The position numbers and the translations under genes are program-made. 5,725 bases of DNA from Faucicola sp041855445 (GTDB lineage Bacteria > Pseudomonadota > Gammaproteobacteria > Pseudomonadales > Moraxellaceae), in NCBI GenBank assembly GCA_041855445.1, contig JBHAEG010000010.1, forward strand, positions 1 to 5,725, in the 5' to 3' direction. Shown piece by piece: positions 1-5,484 of this stretch. Under the pieces are notes generated by a model. That model was not told the origin of the DNA. It saw nothing but the letters and a program-made list of their open reading frames with translations, and did not search any database. Positions within the stretch are counted from its first letter, which is position 1, and the number at the start of each line of letters is the position of its first letter.

Positions 1-640
1 ATTTACAAATCTCATTAAACTCTAATTTGGATTGCAAAACATTATAGATAATATCAGCAAAACCAAAAAAATTACCTTTATTATTTGACACTAAGGCAAA
101 ATTTTGACGGTATTTTTGAATATCTTTTAGACTATCTTTATTATAATGGCTGATGAGTTTTTGCGGACAATTACTAATAATCGCTTCGTATTCTTGTTGA
201 GTTAATTGCTTTGTAATATCTAAATAACGTTGTCTTAAGTTATCTTTAATCTGCTCAAAACTATTAAAATATAAATCATCCCCCTTTTTAGAAATAAAAT
301 CATCTTGCTTATACGCCCCATTAATAAAATGAAAAACAGGTGTGCCATTATTATTTCGTAATAATACCGTTAAAAGCCGCTCATCTCGTTGATATTCATA
401 AATAATATAACTATTATTATAAGGCAAATAAAAATCCACAAAACTCTTTTTTACATCGGATTTACGAGCAATACTACTTAATAACACCCCATAAAATGGT
501 GCAATCGCTCCCATCAATGTCGTCTTACCTGACGCATTTCTCCCTGTTACGATTGTATTATTATCCACATTCAAGCGGTGAATCTGTGCTTTAGGATAAC
601 TGTTTAATAAAATTACAGATAATAGGCGGTTAGGGTGCAT
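1..640 (-). CDS. SMC-like ATP-binding protein, N-terminal part (DUF3584-like), cut by the window edge
   Basis: The frame is open from an ATG at 638-640 to the left edge, giving 213 codons without a stop. Residues 33-41 read GRNASGKTT, a clear Walker A loop. It follows a short beta-strand segment (residues 5-13, then 20-31), the usual start of an SMC/Rad50/RecF-type ATPase head. The stretch after it, TLMGAIAPFYG, and the later SYIIYEYQR (about residues 82-90) resemble what I remember of the DUF3584 (PF12128) proteins, which are usually around 1,000 residues or more with a long coiled coil. The Walker B and signature motifs would lie outside the window. An in-frame stop at 656-658 and no start codon between it and 640 support this start, although the Shine-Dalgarno is weak (GATAGAAAAAAT before the ATG). 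G+C is about 30%, well below the genes at 1400-2850. The cellular role is unknown; chromosome maintenance and phage or plasmid defence are only possibilities. The ATPase assignment is strong, the exact family less so. Confidence 0.75.
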   Translation of the reverse strand, partial: MHPNRLLSVILLNSYPKAQIHRLNVDNNTIVTGRNASGKTTLMGAIAPFYGVLLSSIARKSDVKKSFVDFYLPYNNSYIIYEYQRDERLLTVLLRNNNGTPVFHFINGAYKQDDFISKKGDDLYFNSFEQIKDNLRQRYLDITKQLTQQEYEAIISNCPQKLISHYNKDSLKDIQKYRQNFALVSNNKGNFFGFADIIYNVLQSKLEFNEICK

Positions 641-674
641 ATTTTTTCTATCACATCATTAAAAATCTACAGTC

Positions 675-703
675 ATCATAAAATAAAGAGATACAAAATT
701 CAA
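675..703 (-). promoter_or_regulatory. Predicted sigma-70 promoter of the SMC-like ATPase gene
   Basis: Read on the minus strand, TTGAAT (703-698) and TATGAT (680-675) are separated by 17 bases, a good match to the -35/-10 consensus. Transcription would start near 668, leaving a leader of about 28 bases before the ATG at 640. It lies between the terminator of the upstream operon and the ATPase gene, so that gene probably has its own promoter. Two imperfect copies of an ATATCATaAAGcC-like sequence (703-715 and 721-734) overlap or abut the -35 element; whether a regulator binds there is unknown. Confidence 0.55.
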
Positions 704-738
704 TATCATAAAGCCAAATTATATCATCAAGTCCAAGC

Positions 739-767
739 AAAAAAGCGGTGAATTATTCACCGTTTTT
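739..767 (-). terminator. Rho-independent terminator of the doxX-dsbA-like operon
   Basis: A perfect 7-bp stem, CGGTGAA (746-752) with TTCACCG (756-762), closes a 3-base loop. It is extended by a G-U pair and A-T pairs. On the minus strand the stem is followed by six Ts (744-739), the classic intrinsic terminator form. The loop TTA at 753-755 is the complement of the TAA stop codon of the oxidoreductase gene, so terminator and coding end overlap. Confidence 0.85.
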
Positions 768-1385
768 ATCATTAAACTGCCCCAAATATTCAAGTAACGT
801 TTCCCCATCTGTATAAAGAGCTTGATTTGGCACAATGAGCCATTGTCCATCATGCTCAATCACTAATTGTGGCACACCTTGAACATTTAAACGCTTGGCA
901 AGTGATTGCCCAAAATGGATATTTTCTTGTAAGGCTTTATCCGTTTTGTCATGTTTGATATCTTCCACTACTTCACTTAGCCCAAGCGTATTTAATATAT
1001 CCGCAATAACCGTCAGGTCTTGATTATCACGCCCGTCCACATAACGAGCCATTTGTAGAGTGGACAAAACTTCGATTGTACGATGTGGAGCAATGTTTTG
1101 GGTAGCCGTAATTGCAAGTAAACTATGATAAGAATCAAAAGGATTACCAACTTTTAAAATATTCTTTTTGTAGTCTTGGCTAAAAATAATACCTGTTAGC
1201 TGTCCGATTCGCTCATCATTCGACCACGCATGATGGATAAATTCAGGTGTCAAAGTACAATGTGTTTGGCAAAATAAACCTGTTGGTGTCAAATTGATTG
1301 GATAATGCTCTGCCACTTTGCTCAAAACAGGCTTTGCCCCATAGCACCAACCACATAAAGGGTCAAATAAATAATACAGTTTCAT
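753..1385 (-). CDS. Cytoplasmic DsbA-family thiol oxidoreductase (FrnE/COG3531-like)
   Basis: This 210-residue protein has a thioredoxin-fold redox centre at its extreme N-terminus: residues 7-16 read FDPLCGWCYG, with the CGWC pair at Cys11 and Cys14. The cis-proline loop is V171-P172 (NVQGVPQLVI), as expected in DsbA-like proteins. A helical insert lies between, with the family-like stretch AWSNDERIGQLTG (residues 53-65). There is no signal peptide or membrane segment, so it should act in the cytosol, unlike classical DsbA. The likely role is thiol-disulfide exchange or isomerisation; the substrate is unknown. Two further cysteines (C39 and C43, a CX3C pair) are present. The start at 1385 is preceded by GGGAG four bases upstream. 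It is the second gene of an operon, 28 bases after the membrane-protein gene. The length is normal for the group. The family is secure; the physiological role is inferred. Confidence 0.9.
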   Translation of the reverse strand: MKLYYLFDPLCGWCYGAKPVLSKVAEHYPINLTPTGLFCQTHCTLTPEFIHHAWSNDERIGQLTGIIFSQDYKKNILKVGNPFDSYHSLLAITATQNIAPHRTIEVLSTLQMARYVDGRDNQDLTVIADILNTLGLSEVVEDIKHDKTDKALQENIHFGQSLAKRLNVQGVPQLVIEHDGQWLIVPNQALYTDGETLLEYLGQFNDKNGE

Positions 1386-1400
1386 GATGCTCCCATTTTT

Positions 1401-1412
1401 AGACAGCCTAAA
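1401..1412 (+). repeat. Degenerate DNA uptake sequence-like 12-mer
   Basis: AGACAGCCTAAA matches the Kingella-type DUS AGGCAGCCTGAA at 10 of 12 positions. It sits in the 28-base gap between the two genes of the redox operon, a non-coding position where a decayed DUS could persist. It could equally be chance. Confidence 0.3.
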
Positions 1413-1413
1413 A

Positions 1414-1839
1414 TCATTTTGCCGATTTATTCAACGCATTATCCAATGAAAATTTGCCTGCCCCTGCATTCCACAACAACAAAAACGCCATACAAAACAA
1501 CGCTGCCGCTTCGCCTTTATTGCTAATTGGGTCAAAAATACCGCCCGACATCGCATGAAACATAAAATACGCCACCGCCATTTGTCCTGCCAGAATAAAT
1601 GAAGTCAAACGAGTAAACAAACCCAAAATCAACAAGATACCGCCCACAATTTCCAGTACACCTGCTACGCCAAACATAGAAAACAACGGCACAGAACCTT
1701 TACCACCTGTCATAGATACAGGGAACTCAAAAAATTTCGCTGTGCCGTGCAACAAAAACATATAACCCACCGCCACACGCGTCAGCAACAAAATAAATGG
1801 ATTGAATTGATTGGCTAATTTTTCAAATAAAGCATTCAT
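1414..1839 (-). CDS. DoxX-family integral membrane protein
   Basis: The protein is 141 residues from the chosen start (MNALFEKL...), the usual size for DoxX proteins. Four hydrophobic segments are visible at roughly residues 15-31, 53-74, 79-97 and 110-125. The first helix carries the family-typical RVAVGYMFLLHGTAKFF (residues 21-37), with its Arg, Gly, His-Gly and Lys-Phe pattern. Glycine-rich turns (AGVLEIVGGILLILGLFTR, residues 59-77) also fit. It should lie in the inner membrane. DoxX proteins are linked to redox and thiol-stress functions in some bacteria (for example the mycobacterial membrane oxidoreductase complex), but no activity is proven for this branch. The same frame stays open to 1926, but that extension would cover the promoter region, and the best Shine-Dalgarno (AGGA, 1849-1846) sits 6 bases before 1839. 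The gene heads an operon with the DsbA-like gene and is divergent from a LysR regulator. G+C is nearer 45-50% here. Confidence 0.9.
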   Translation of the reverse strand: MNALFEKLANQFNPFILLLTRVAVGYMFLLHGTAKFFEFPVSMTGGKGSVPLFSMFGVAGVLEIVGGILLILGLFTRLTSFILAGQMAVAYFMFHAMSGGIFDPISNKGEAAALFCMAFLLLWNAGAGKFSLDNALNKSAK

Positions 1840-1845
1840 AATCAT

Positions 1846-1850
1846 TCCTA
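1846..1850 (-). promoter_or_regulatory. Ribosome binding site that decides the DoxX start
   Basis: Read on the minus strand, TAGGA (1850-1846) lies 6 bases before the ATG at 1839. Another ATG at 1845-1843 directly abuts the AGGA and is too close to be used well. An ATG at 1926 would require translation through the promoter region. This favours the 141-residue product over longer versions. Confidence 0.7.
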
Positions 1851-1878
1851 AAAAAGTTAAAAATAAAGAATGGGAGGT

Positions 1879-1884
1879 ATTATA
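1879..1884 (-). promoter_or_regulatory. Predicted -10 element for the doxX-dsbA-like operon
   Basis: A perfect TATAAT on the minus strand (1884-1879) lies 40 bases before the DoxX ATG. The expected -35 region (about 1901-1907) is only T-rich, with no good TTGACA match, so an activator may be needed. The element is part of the self-complementary ATTATAAT (1879-1886), which also gives TATAAT on the plus strand, so use in either direction is conceivable. Confidence 0.45.
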
Positions 1885-1896
1885 ATGAAATAAAAT

Positions 1897-1926
1897 TTGC
1901 GAAAAATACCCATTTTTGAATATCAT
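1897..1926 (+). promoter_or_regulatory. Predicted promoter of the LysR-type regulator gene
   Basis: TTGCGA (1897-1902) and TATCAT (1921-1926) are spaced by 18 bases and fit a moderate sigma-70 promoter. The start of transcription would fall near 1933, inside the dyad at 1925-1947, an arrangement that suits negative autoregulation. The assignment rests on consensus matching only. Confidence 0.4.
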
Positions 1927-1947
1927 TATTTCTTAACTTGAAATAAT
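1925..1947. promoter_or_regulatory. Candidate LysR-type operator (perfect inverted repeat)
   Basis: ATTATTTC (1925-1932) and GAAATAAT (1940-1947) are perfect 8-base inverted arms around a 7-base spacer. Within it, TTC-N7-GAA gives the T-N11-A form (T1930, A1942) typical of LysR-family boxes. It lies in the gap between the divergent DoxX and LysR starts, just before the LysR ribosome binding site (TAGGAG, 1948-1953). It is therefore a natural site for autoregulation and for control of the divergent operon. Confidence 0.6.
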
Positions 1948-1958
1948 TAGGAGCATAC

Positions 1959-2846
1959 ATGGACAAATTAACCGCCATTAAAGTGTTTTTATCGGTTGCC
2001 GAAACAGGCAGTTTTACCGCCACCGCCGACCATTTGCAGATGTCCAAGCCCATGATTACACGCCATATTGCCCTAATGGAAGATTGGCTCAACGCTCGTT
2101 TGTTTCAACGCACCACACGACAAGTACAATTAACAGACGCAGGCGAACAAGCTGTGATATTTTGCCAAAAAATGTTGTCATTAAGCATTGAATTAGAACA
2201 AGAATTATCAGCACAACAAGGCGATTTACGGGGCAATATTCGGTTGAGCAGTAGTGGTTCATTTGGCACGGTGCATTTGACGCAAGTGGTTAATGTGTTT
2301 TTGCGTGAACACCCCAATTTAAACATTCATTTGGAATTAAGCGATAAATTGCTGGATTTGGTTGCTGAACGCATTGATTTGGCGGTACGCATTACCAACC
2401 AGCCCGACCCAAATTTAGTGGCACGAAAATTGGCAGATTGTCATTCGCTGATGGTTGCCACGCCTGAATATTTGGCAAAATTTGGCACACCCAAGCACCC
2501 CGAAGATTTGCGACATCATCGCTATTTAACCCATGCCAATATCAACCGTAAATGGTATTTTTACCAAAAAAATCAAGAATTAGCATTAGAGCTACCCAGT
2601 CAATTAACCACCAACGAAACCACCGTTTTGTTGAATAGCGTGTTGTTGCATAGTGGCGTGGCGATGTTGCCGAAATATTTGATTGAACATCATGTACAAA
2701 CGGGGCAACTGCAAGCGGTGCTGACCGATTGGCAATTACCCAAATTGACGATTTATTTGCTGTATCCGTCTCGGCATAAATTGCCGTTGGCGGTGCGGAA
2801 GTTGGTGGATTTTTTGGTAGAGTATTTTAAAGATAGGGATTGGTAA
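1959..2846 (+). CDS. LysR-type transcriptional regulator
   Basis: At 295 residues this has the standard length and plan of the LysR family. An N-terminal winged helix-turn-helix (residues 1-60) contains GSFTATADHLQMSKPMITRH and the typical LFQRTTRQVQLTDAG. A linker helix follows to about residue 88, then a ligand-binding domain (about 90-290) that begins GNIRLSSSGSFG. Near its end, HSGVAMLPKYLI (231-242) matches the conserved pattern of the second subdomain. It resembles the large DmlR/AaeR-like branch, but that does not identify the inducer. The ATG at 1959 has TAGGAG 5 bases upstream. The gene is divergent from the DoxX and DsbA-like genes with a 119-base gap, so it is probably their regulator as well as its own. 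A cytoplasmic DNA-binding role is secure; the effector molecule is unknown. G+C is near 45% in the lines counted. Confidence 0.95.
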   Translation: MDKLTAIKVFLSVAETGSFTATADHLQMSKPMITRHIALMEDWLNARLFQRTTRQVQLTDAGEQAVIFCQKMLSLSIELEQELSAQQGDLRGNIRLSSSGSFGTVHLTQVVNVFLREHPNLNIHLELSDKLLDLVAERIDLAVRITNQPDPNLVARKLADCHSLMVATPEYLAKFGTPKHPEDLRHHRYLTHANINRKWYFYQKNQELALELPSQLTTNETTVLLNSVLLHSGVAMLPKYLIEHHVQTGQLQAVLTDWQLPKLTIYLLYPSRHKLPLAVRKLVDFLVEYFKDRDW

Positions 2847-2853
2847 ATTTATT

Positions 2854-2868
2854 TTCAGGCTGCCTGAA
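2854..2868. repeat. Palindromic DNA uptake sequence (DUS)
   Basis: TTCAGGCTGCCTGAA is an inverted repeat around a single central base. On the plus strand it contains AGGCTGCCTGAA (Simonsiella-type DUS, 2857-2868) and on the minus strand AGGCAGCCTGAA (Kingella-type DUS, complement of 2854-2865). It lies 7 bases after the LysR stop, a common DUS location. No T-run follows, so it is unlikely to be the terminator itself. Confidence 0.8.
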
Positions 2869-2880
2869 CCATATAGACTT

Positions 2881-2919
2881 AAATAACCTGTATTCTCCTA
2901 AAAGAAATACAGGTTATTT
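2881..2919. terminator. Bidirectional hairpin terminator between convergent genes
   Basis: A perfect 14-bp stem pairs AAATAACCTGTATT (2881-2894) with AATACAGGTTATTT (2906-2919) around an 11-base loop. It sits between the LysR stop (2846) and the ankyrin-protein stop (2929), which converge here. The A/T-rich base of the stem provides short T-rich ends in both directions, but there is no long uninterrupted T-run, so strength is uncertain. Confidence 0.7.
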
Positions 2920-2928
2920 CATTGAATA

Positions 2929-5472
2929 TCAAGATAATTTATTGACAATAGATTGCCAATGATGTTGCGGTAATGATTTTTTTACTGCACTGGTTACATA
3001 TAACCAATAGTCTGAATTAACCAAAACCTGTTTTGCCTGTTCTAATGGCGTGTCATCATTAAAATCACGCATATTTCGCAATTCAGGCTGCCGTTTTAAC
3101 AACATTTCTATAGCATATAAATTACCAAATTTGGCTGCGGTATGAAGTAACGTTTGCCCATCTGCTGTTTTGACTGTTAAATCAGGATTAACAGCTAACA
3201 TCAAATCTAAACAGGACTGTGAATGTGTTTTGATAATGGCATGTAACGGTGTCATACCATGATAATCTAACGTATCAGGACGTGCCCCTTGTTGTAACAT
3301 CAAATCAATCAATTCATAATCTGCCCATTCAGACGGGAAAATAAGTGGATTTTGCTGTTTAAAATCCCGATTATTCAAACTTTCAGGTGCATATTTAACC
3401 AACAATAAAACCGTACGTCGCATCGCAAAAATCATTTTGCCGATTTCTTGTTGATTGGCTATATCATGATGTTTTTGTAATTGGCTAATCAATTTAAGCA
3501 ACATCATTAAGGGATTACCACCTTCTACAGTTGGCATAGGTTTAGCCAAAACTTTTTGATGTTGGATAATCCAATCAATTGTTTGTTGTTCGTTGAATGG
3601 CTCATCATCAATTAGTTTGAAAAAAGTTTGGATAATCATTGCATTATTTTTATCAACCTTAATACTTTGATTTTCAAAACCATAGTAGGGTTGATACATT
3701 GTCTCCCAATGATTATCTTGTAATAATAATTCATCTACCGTATCTTCTAATGAATCAGGCAAATCCACTTTTATAAAACAGTCAAACACACCGCCTGCGA
3801 GCATATCACGATAATACGTTTCATGATTATTCGGCACTAATTTACGGTCAAACGTTTCTAATGCCAATAAATCCAAGCCAACACGTCCACGCCAATCGCC
3901 ATAACAACCTGTTTTAGAAACTTCCAATGCTTGGCGATAAAATTGCTTGGCAGCCTTAAAATCATTGCGTGATAACGCATCTCGTGCTTGGTAATTCAAT
4001 ATTTGTGCTTGTGCAAATTGAACGCAAGGATGTTGCACCGCTTGTTCCAGTAATTGTTTGACACGTTGTTCGGCATATTTGTCATTACGCCGTTGGTCTG
4101 TATATAAATAGCGGTGTAGTCTTGCTTTTATTGTAAATAATTCATCATCAGGCGTTTGGCTTAATTGTTCGGCACGTTCAATTAATAAACGGCTAATTTT
4201 TTTATTGTGTAAAAACAGACTACCAACTAGTAAGCCTTTAATGACCACTAAATTATCACAATCCGCAATCACTTGTTCAGGCTGCCTGAAAATACCCAAT
4301 GTTTTGGCAATATTTGCATTAAGCTCAAAAGCAATACTTAAAAATTCGTTTCCATCATTTTTATATTGATGATAAACCGATAATCTTGGTTGCTGTATTG
4401 TTTGATTGGTTTGTGGGTCAATATGAAAAAAATCAAGTAATGGTTCATCGCCATTTAAAGTGAGCAAATAACGCTGTAAAGATTCTGTACTTTCTGTTTT
4501 ATTAGCAAAATTATCAGGTAAATTAGCAAATTGAGATTTTTTATCATCAACATTGCTAGTTAAAACACTGGCGAAAACAGCTTTGCCATATTCGCCTAAT
4601 TGTTCATCAAACCATTGATTCGCACGACGTTCATCGGTAAACTTTTGACGGGAAAATAGTGTTAAATCAAAAATATATTTGCCAATATAAACTAATTGCC
4701 ATGCTTTATTTTCATGCAAATCCGATGAAGTCATATCGTAATCTGGCGAAAAATACGTATGTGCTTTTTGAAAGGCAGCCTGAATTAACCTAGCCATCAA
4801 AAATCGTTGCCGAATTTGACGCATAGTGGGAGGGTTATCACTTTGAAAAGGGAGTTGCCATTTATCAGGAAAATATTCACGAATGGTGGTGGCATCAGGT
4901 AATTTACCTGCTTTCCAATGGTGTAACGTACGCAATACACTCTCTTTTTCTTTAAAATGTTGATGTGGGAATTGCTCACAACGGTCGCTTGCCAACGCGT
5001 CAATACTGTCGCCATAATGTTCTAATAACCAGTTCATTGCCGAAACAACAGGCATAATTAAACATTGTTTTTGTGTATCGTATTTAGGCAATAATTCAAC
5101 CCAGTCCATTGATAATTCTTCATTATTCATCAACAAAGCACACCATCTGCCCAACTGTGGCAAATGAAAGCGAGCCAAGACTTCCCAGTTTACCTGCTGT
5201 TCATTTGCACGGTAGCTGTAAATTTTTTGGTTAAATCCATCTAATTGATGGGCAAATTGCAGGAAATAAAACTGAAAAATTTCAGCTTGTTCCGTTTCCC
5301 ACTCAAATTGTTCTGTAAAACCAGCTAATAATTTTTCAAAAAAATCTTTGTATTTAACCAGTTGCATATCATGAGAGATGAAACGCTGTTTAATGGTACT
5401 TGCTTGCGATGGACAGCCTGCCCATTGGTAAAAATGCAATAATACAGTTTCAGGATTAGGTAAAAAGCTCAT
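2929..5472 (-). CDS. Large ankyrin-repeat protein with unrecognised helical N-terminal part
   Basis: The product is 847 residues. The C-terminus carries ankyrin repeats: a divergent one with an insert from about residue 650 (GGNPLMMLLK), then about 697-730, 735-765 (DYHGMTPLHAIIKTHS), 770-798 (ADGQTLLHTAAKFGNLYAIEMLLKRQ) and a partial one from 804 (NDDTPLEQA). Residues 480-520 (AQAQILNYQARDALSRNDFKAAKQFYRQALE) look like a TPR or similar helical hairpin. Residues 1-440 are rich in aromatics and helices and match nothing I recognise. No signal peptide or membrane segment is evident, so it is probably cytosolic and binds proteins through its repeats. The ATG at 5472 has GGAG 6 bases upstream and follows the stop of another gene by 12 bases, so they are cotranscribed. 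G+C is in the low-to-mid 30s. Four DUS or near-DUS copies lie in or beside the gene. It could be an effector, immunity-like or scaffold protein; none of these is shown. Confidence 0.85.
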   Translation of the reverse strand: MSFLPNPETVLLHFYQWAGCPSQASTIKQRFISHDMQLVKYKDFFEKLLAGFTEQFEWETEQAEIFQFYFLQFAHQLDGFNQKIYSYRANEQQVNWEVLARFHLPQLGRWCALLMNNEELSMDWVELLPKYDTQKQCLIMPVVSAMNWLLEHYGDSIDALASDRCEQFPHQHFKEKESVLRTLHHWKAGKLPDATTIREYFPDKWQLPFQSDNPPTMRQIRQRFLMARLIQAAFQKAHTYFSPDYDMTSSDLHENKAWQLVYIGKYIFDLTLFSRQKFTDERRANQWFDEQLGEYGKAVFASVLTSNVDDKKSQFANLPDNFANKTESTESLQRYLLTLNGDEPLLDFFHIDPQTNQTIQQPRLSVYHQYKNDGNEFLSIAFELNANIAKTLGIFRQPEQVIADCDNLVVIKGLLVGSLFLHNKKISRLLIERAEQLSQTPDDELFTIKARLHRYLYTDQRRNDKYAEQRVKQLLEQAVQHPCVQFAQAQILNYQARDALSRNDFKAAKQFYRQALEVSKTGCYGDWRGRVGLDLLALETFDRKLVPNNHETYYRDMLAGGVFDCFIKVDLPDSLEDTVDELLLQDNHWETMYQPYYGFENQSIKVDKNNAMIIQTFFKLIDDEPFNEQQTIDWIIQHQKVLAKPMPTVEGGNPLMMLLKLISQLQKHHDIANQQEIGKMIFAMRRTVLLLVKYAPESLNNRDFKQQNPLIFPSEWADYELIDLMLQQGARPDTLDYHGMTPLHAIIKTHSQSCLDLMLAVNPDLTVKTADGQTLLHTAAKFGNLYAIEMLLKRQPELRNMRDFNDDTPLEQAKQVLVNSDYWLYVTSAVKKSLPQHHWQSIVNKLS
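3082..3093 (-). repeat. DNA uptake sequence, one mismatch, inside the ankyrin gene
   Basis: Read on the minus strand, CGGCAGCCTGAA matches the Kingella-type DUS at 11 of 12 bases. It lies in the last complete ankyrin repeat, where it encodes R794-Q795-P796-E797. Confidence 0.6.
4276..4290. repeat. Palindromic DNA uptake sequence inside the ankyrin gene
   Basis: A second exact copy of TTCAGGCTGCCTGAA, containing both the Simonsiella-type and Kingella-type 12-mers on opposite strands. In the reading frame it encodes F395-R396-Q397-P398-E399. Confidence 0.8.
4773..4784 (+). repeat. DNA uptake sequence (Kingella-type 12-mer) inside the ankyrin gene
   Basis: An exact AGGCAGCCTGAA on the plus strand. 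It is not part of a palindrome. Its complement encodes Q231-A232-A233 and flanking bases of the ankyrin protein, in a predicted helix (ARLIQAAFQKA). Confidence 0.75.
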
Positions 5473-5484
5473 ATTTATCTCCGT

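Noticed and set aside
573..753. AAGCGGT copies (573-579, 743-749, also near 2711) as Pasteurellaceae uptake signals
   Set aside because: Only a 7-base core matches, with different flanks in each copy; one is part of a terminator stem. The 12-base Neisseriaceae DUS matches are far more specific.
1840..1926. Longer DoxX product starting at 1926 (170 residues) or at 1845
   Set aside because: The extension would run through the predicted promoter and operator, adds 29 residues not typical of the family, and the best Shine-Dalgarno fits the ATG at 1839.
1880..2092. Minus-strand open frame of 70 residues across the lysR start
   Set aside because: It is antisense to the conserved helix-turn-helix of the LysR gene and the divergent promoter region; the translation has no recognisable features.
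2105..2326. Minus-strand open frame of 73 residues inside the LysR gene
   Set aside because: It lies entirely opposite a well-supported coding sequence and reads as a cysteine-rich low-quality translation.
2854..2868. The palindromic DUS as the main LysR terminator
   Set aside because: The stem is short with a very tight loop and no T-run follows; the 14-bp hairpin at 2881-2919 is the better candidate.
4797..5015. Minus-strand open frame of 72 residues inside the ankyrin-protein gene
   Set aside because: It is in another frame of a long gene with good start signals and shows no independent support.
5413..5424. CAGCCTG near the ankyrin-protein start as another DUS
   Set aside because: It matches only about 8 of 12 bases and encodes ordinary protein sequence, so chance is the simpler explanation.
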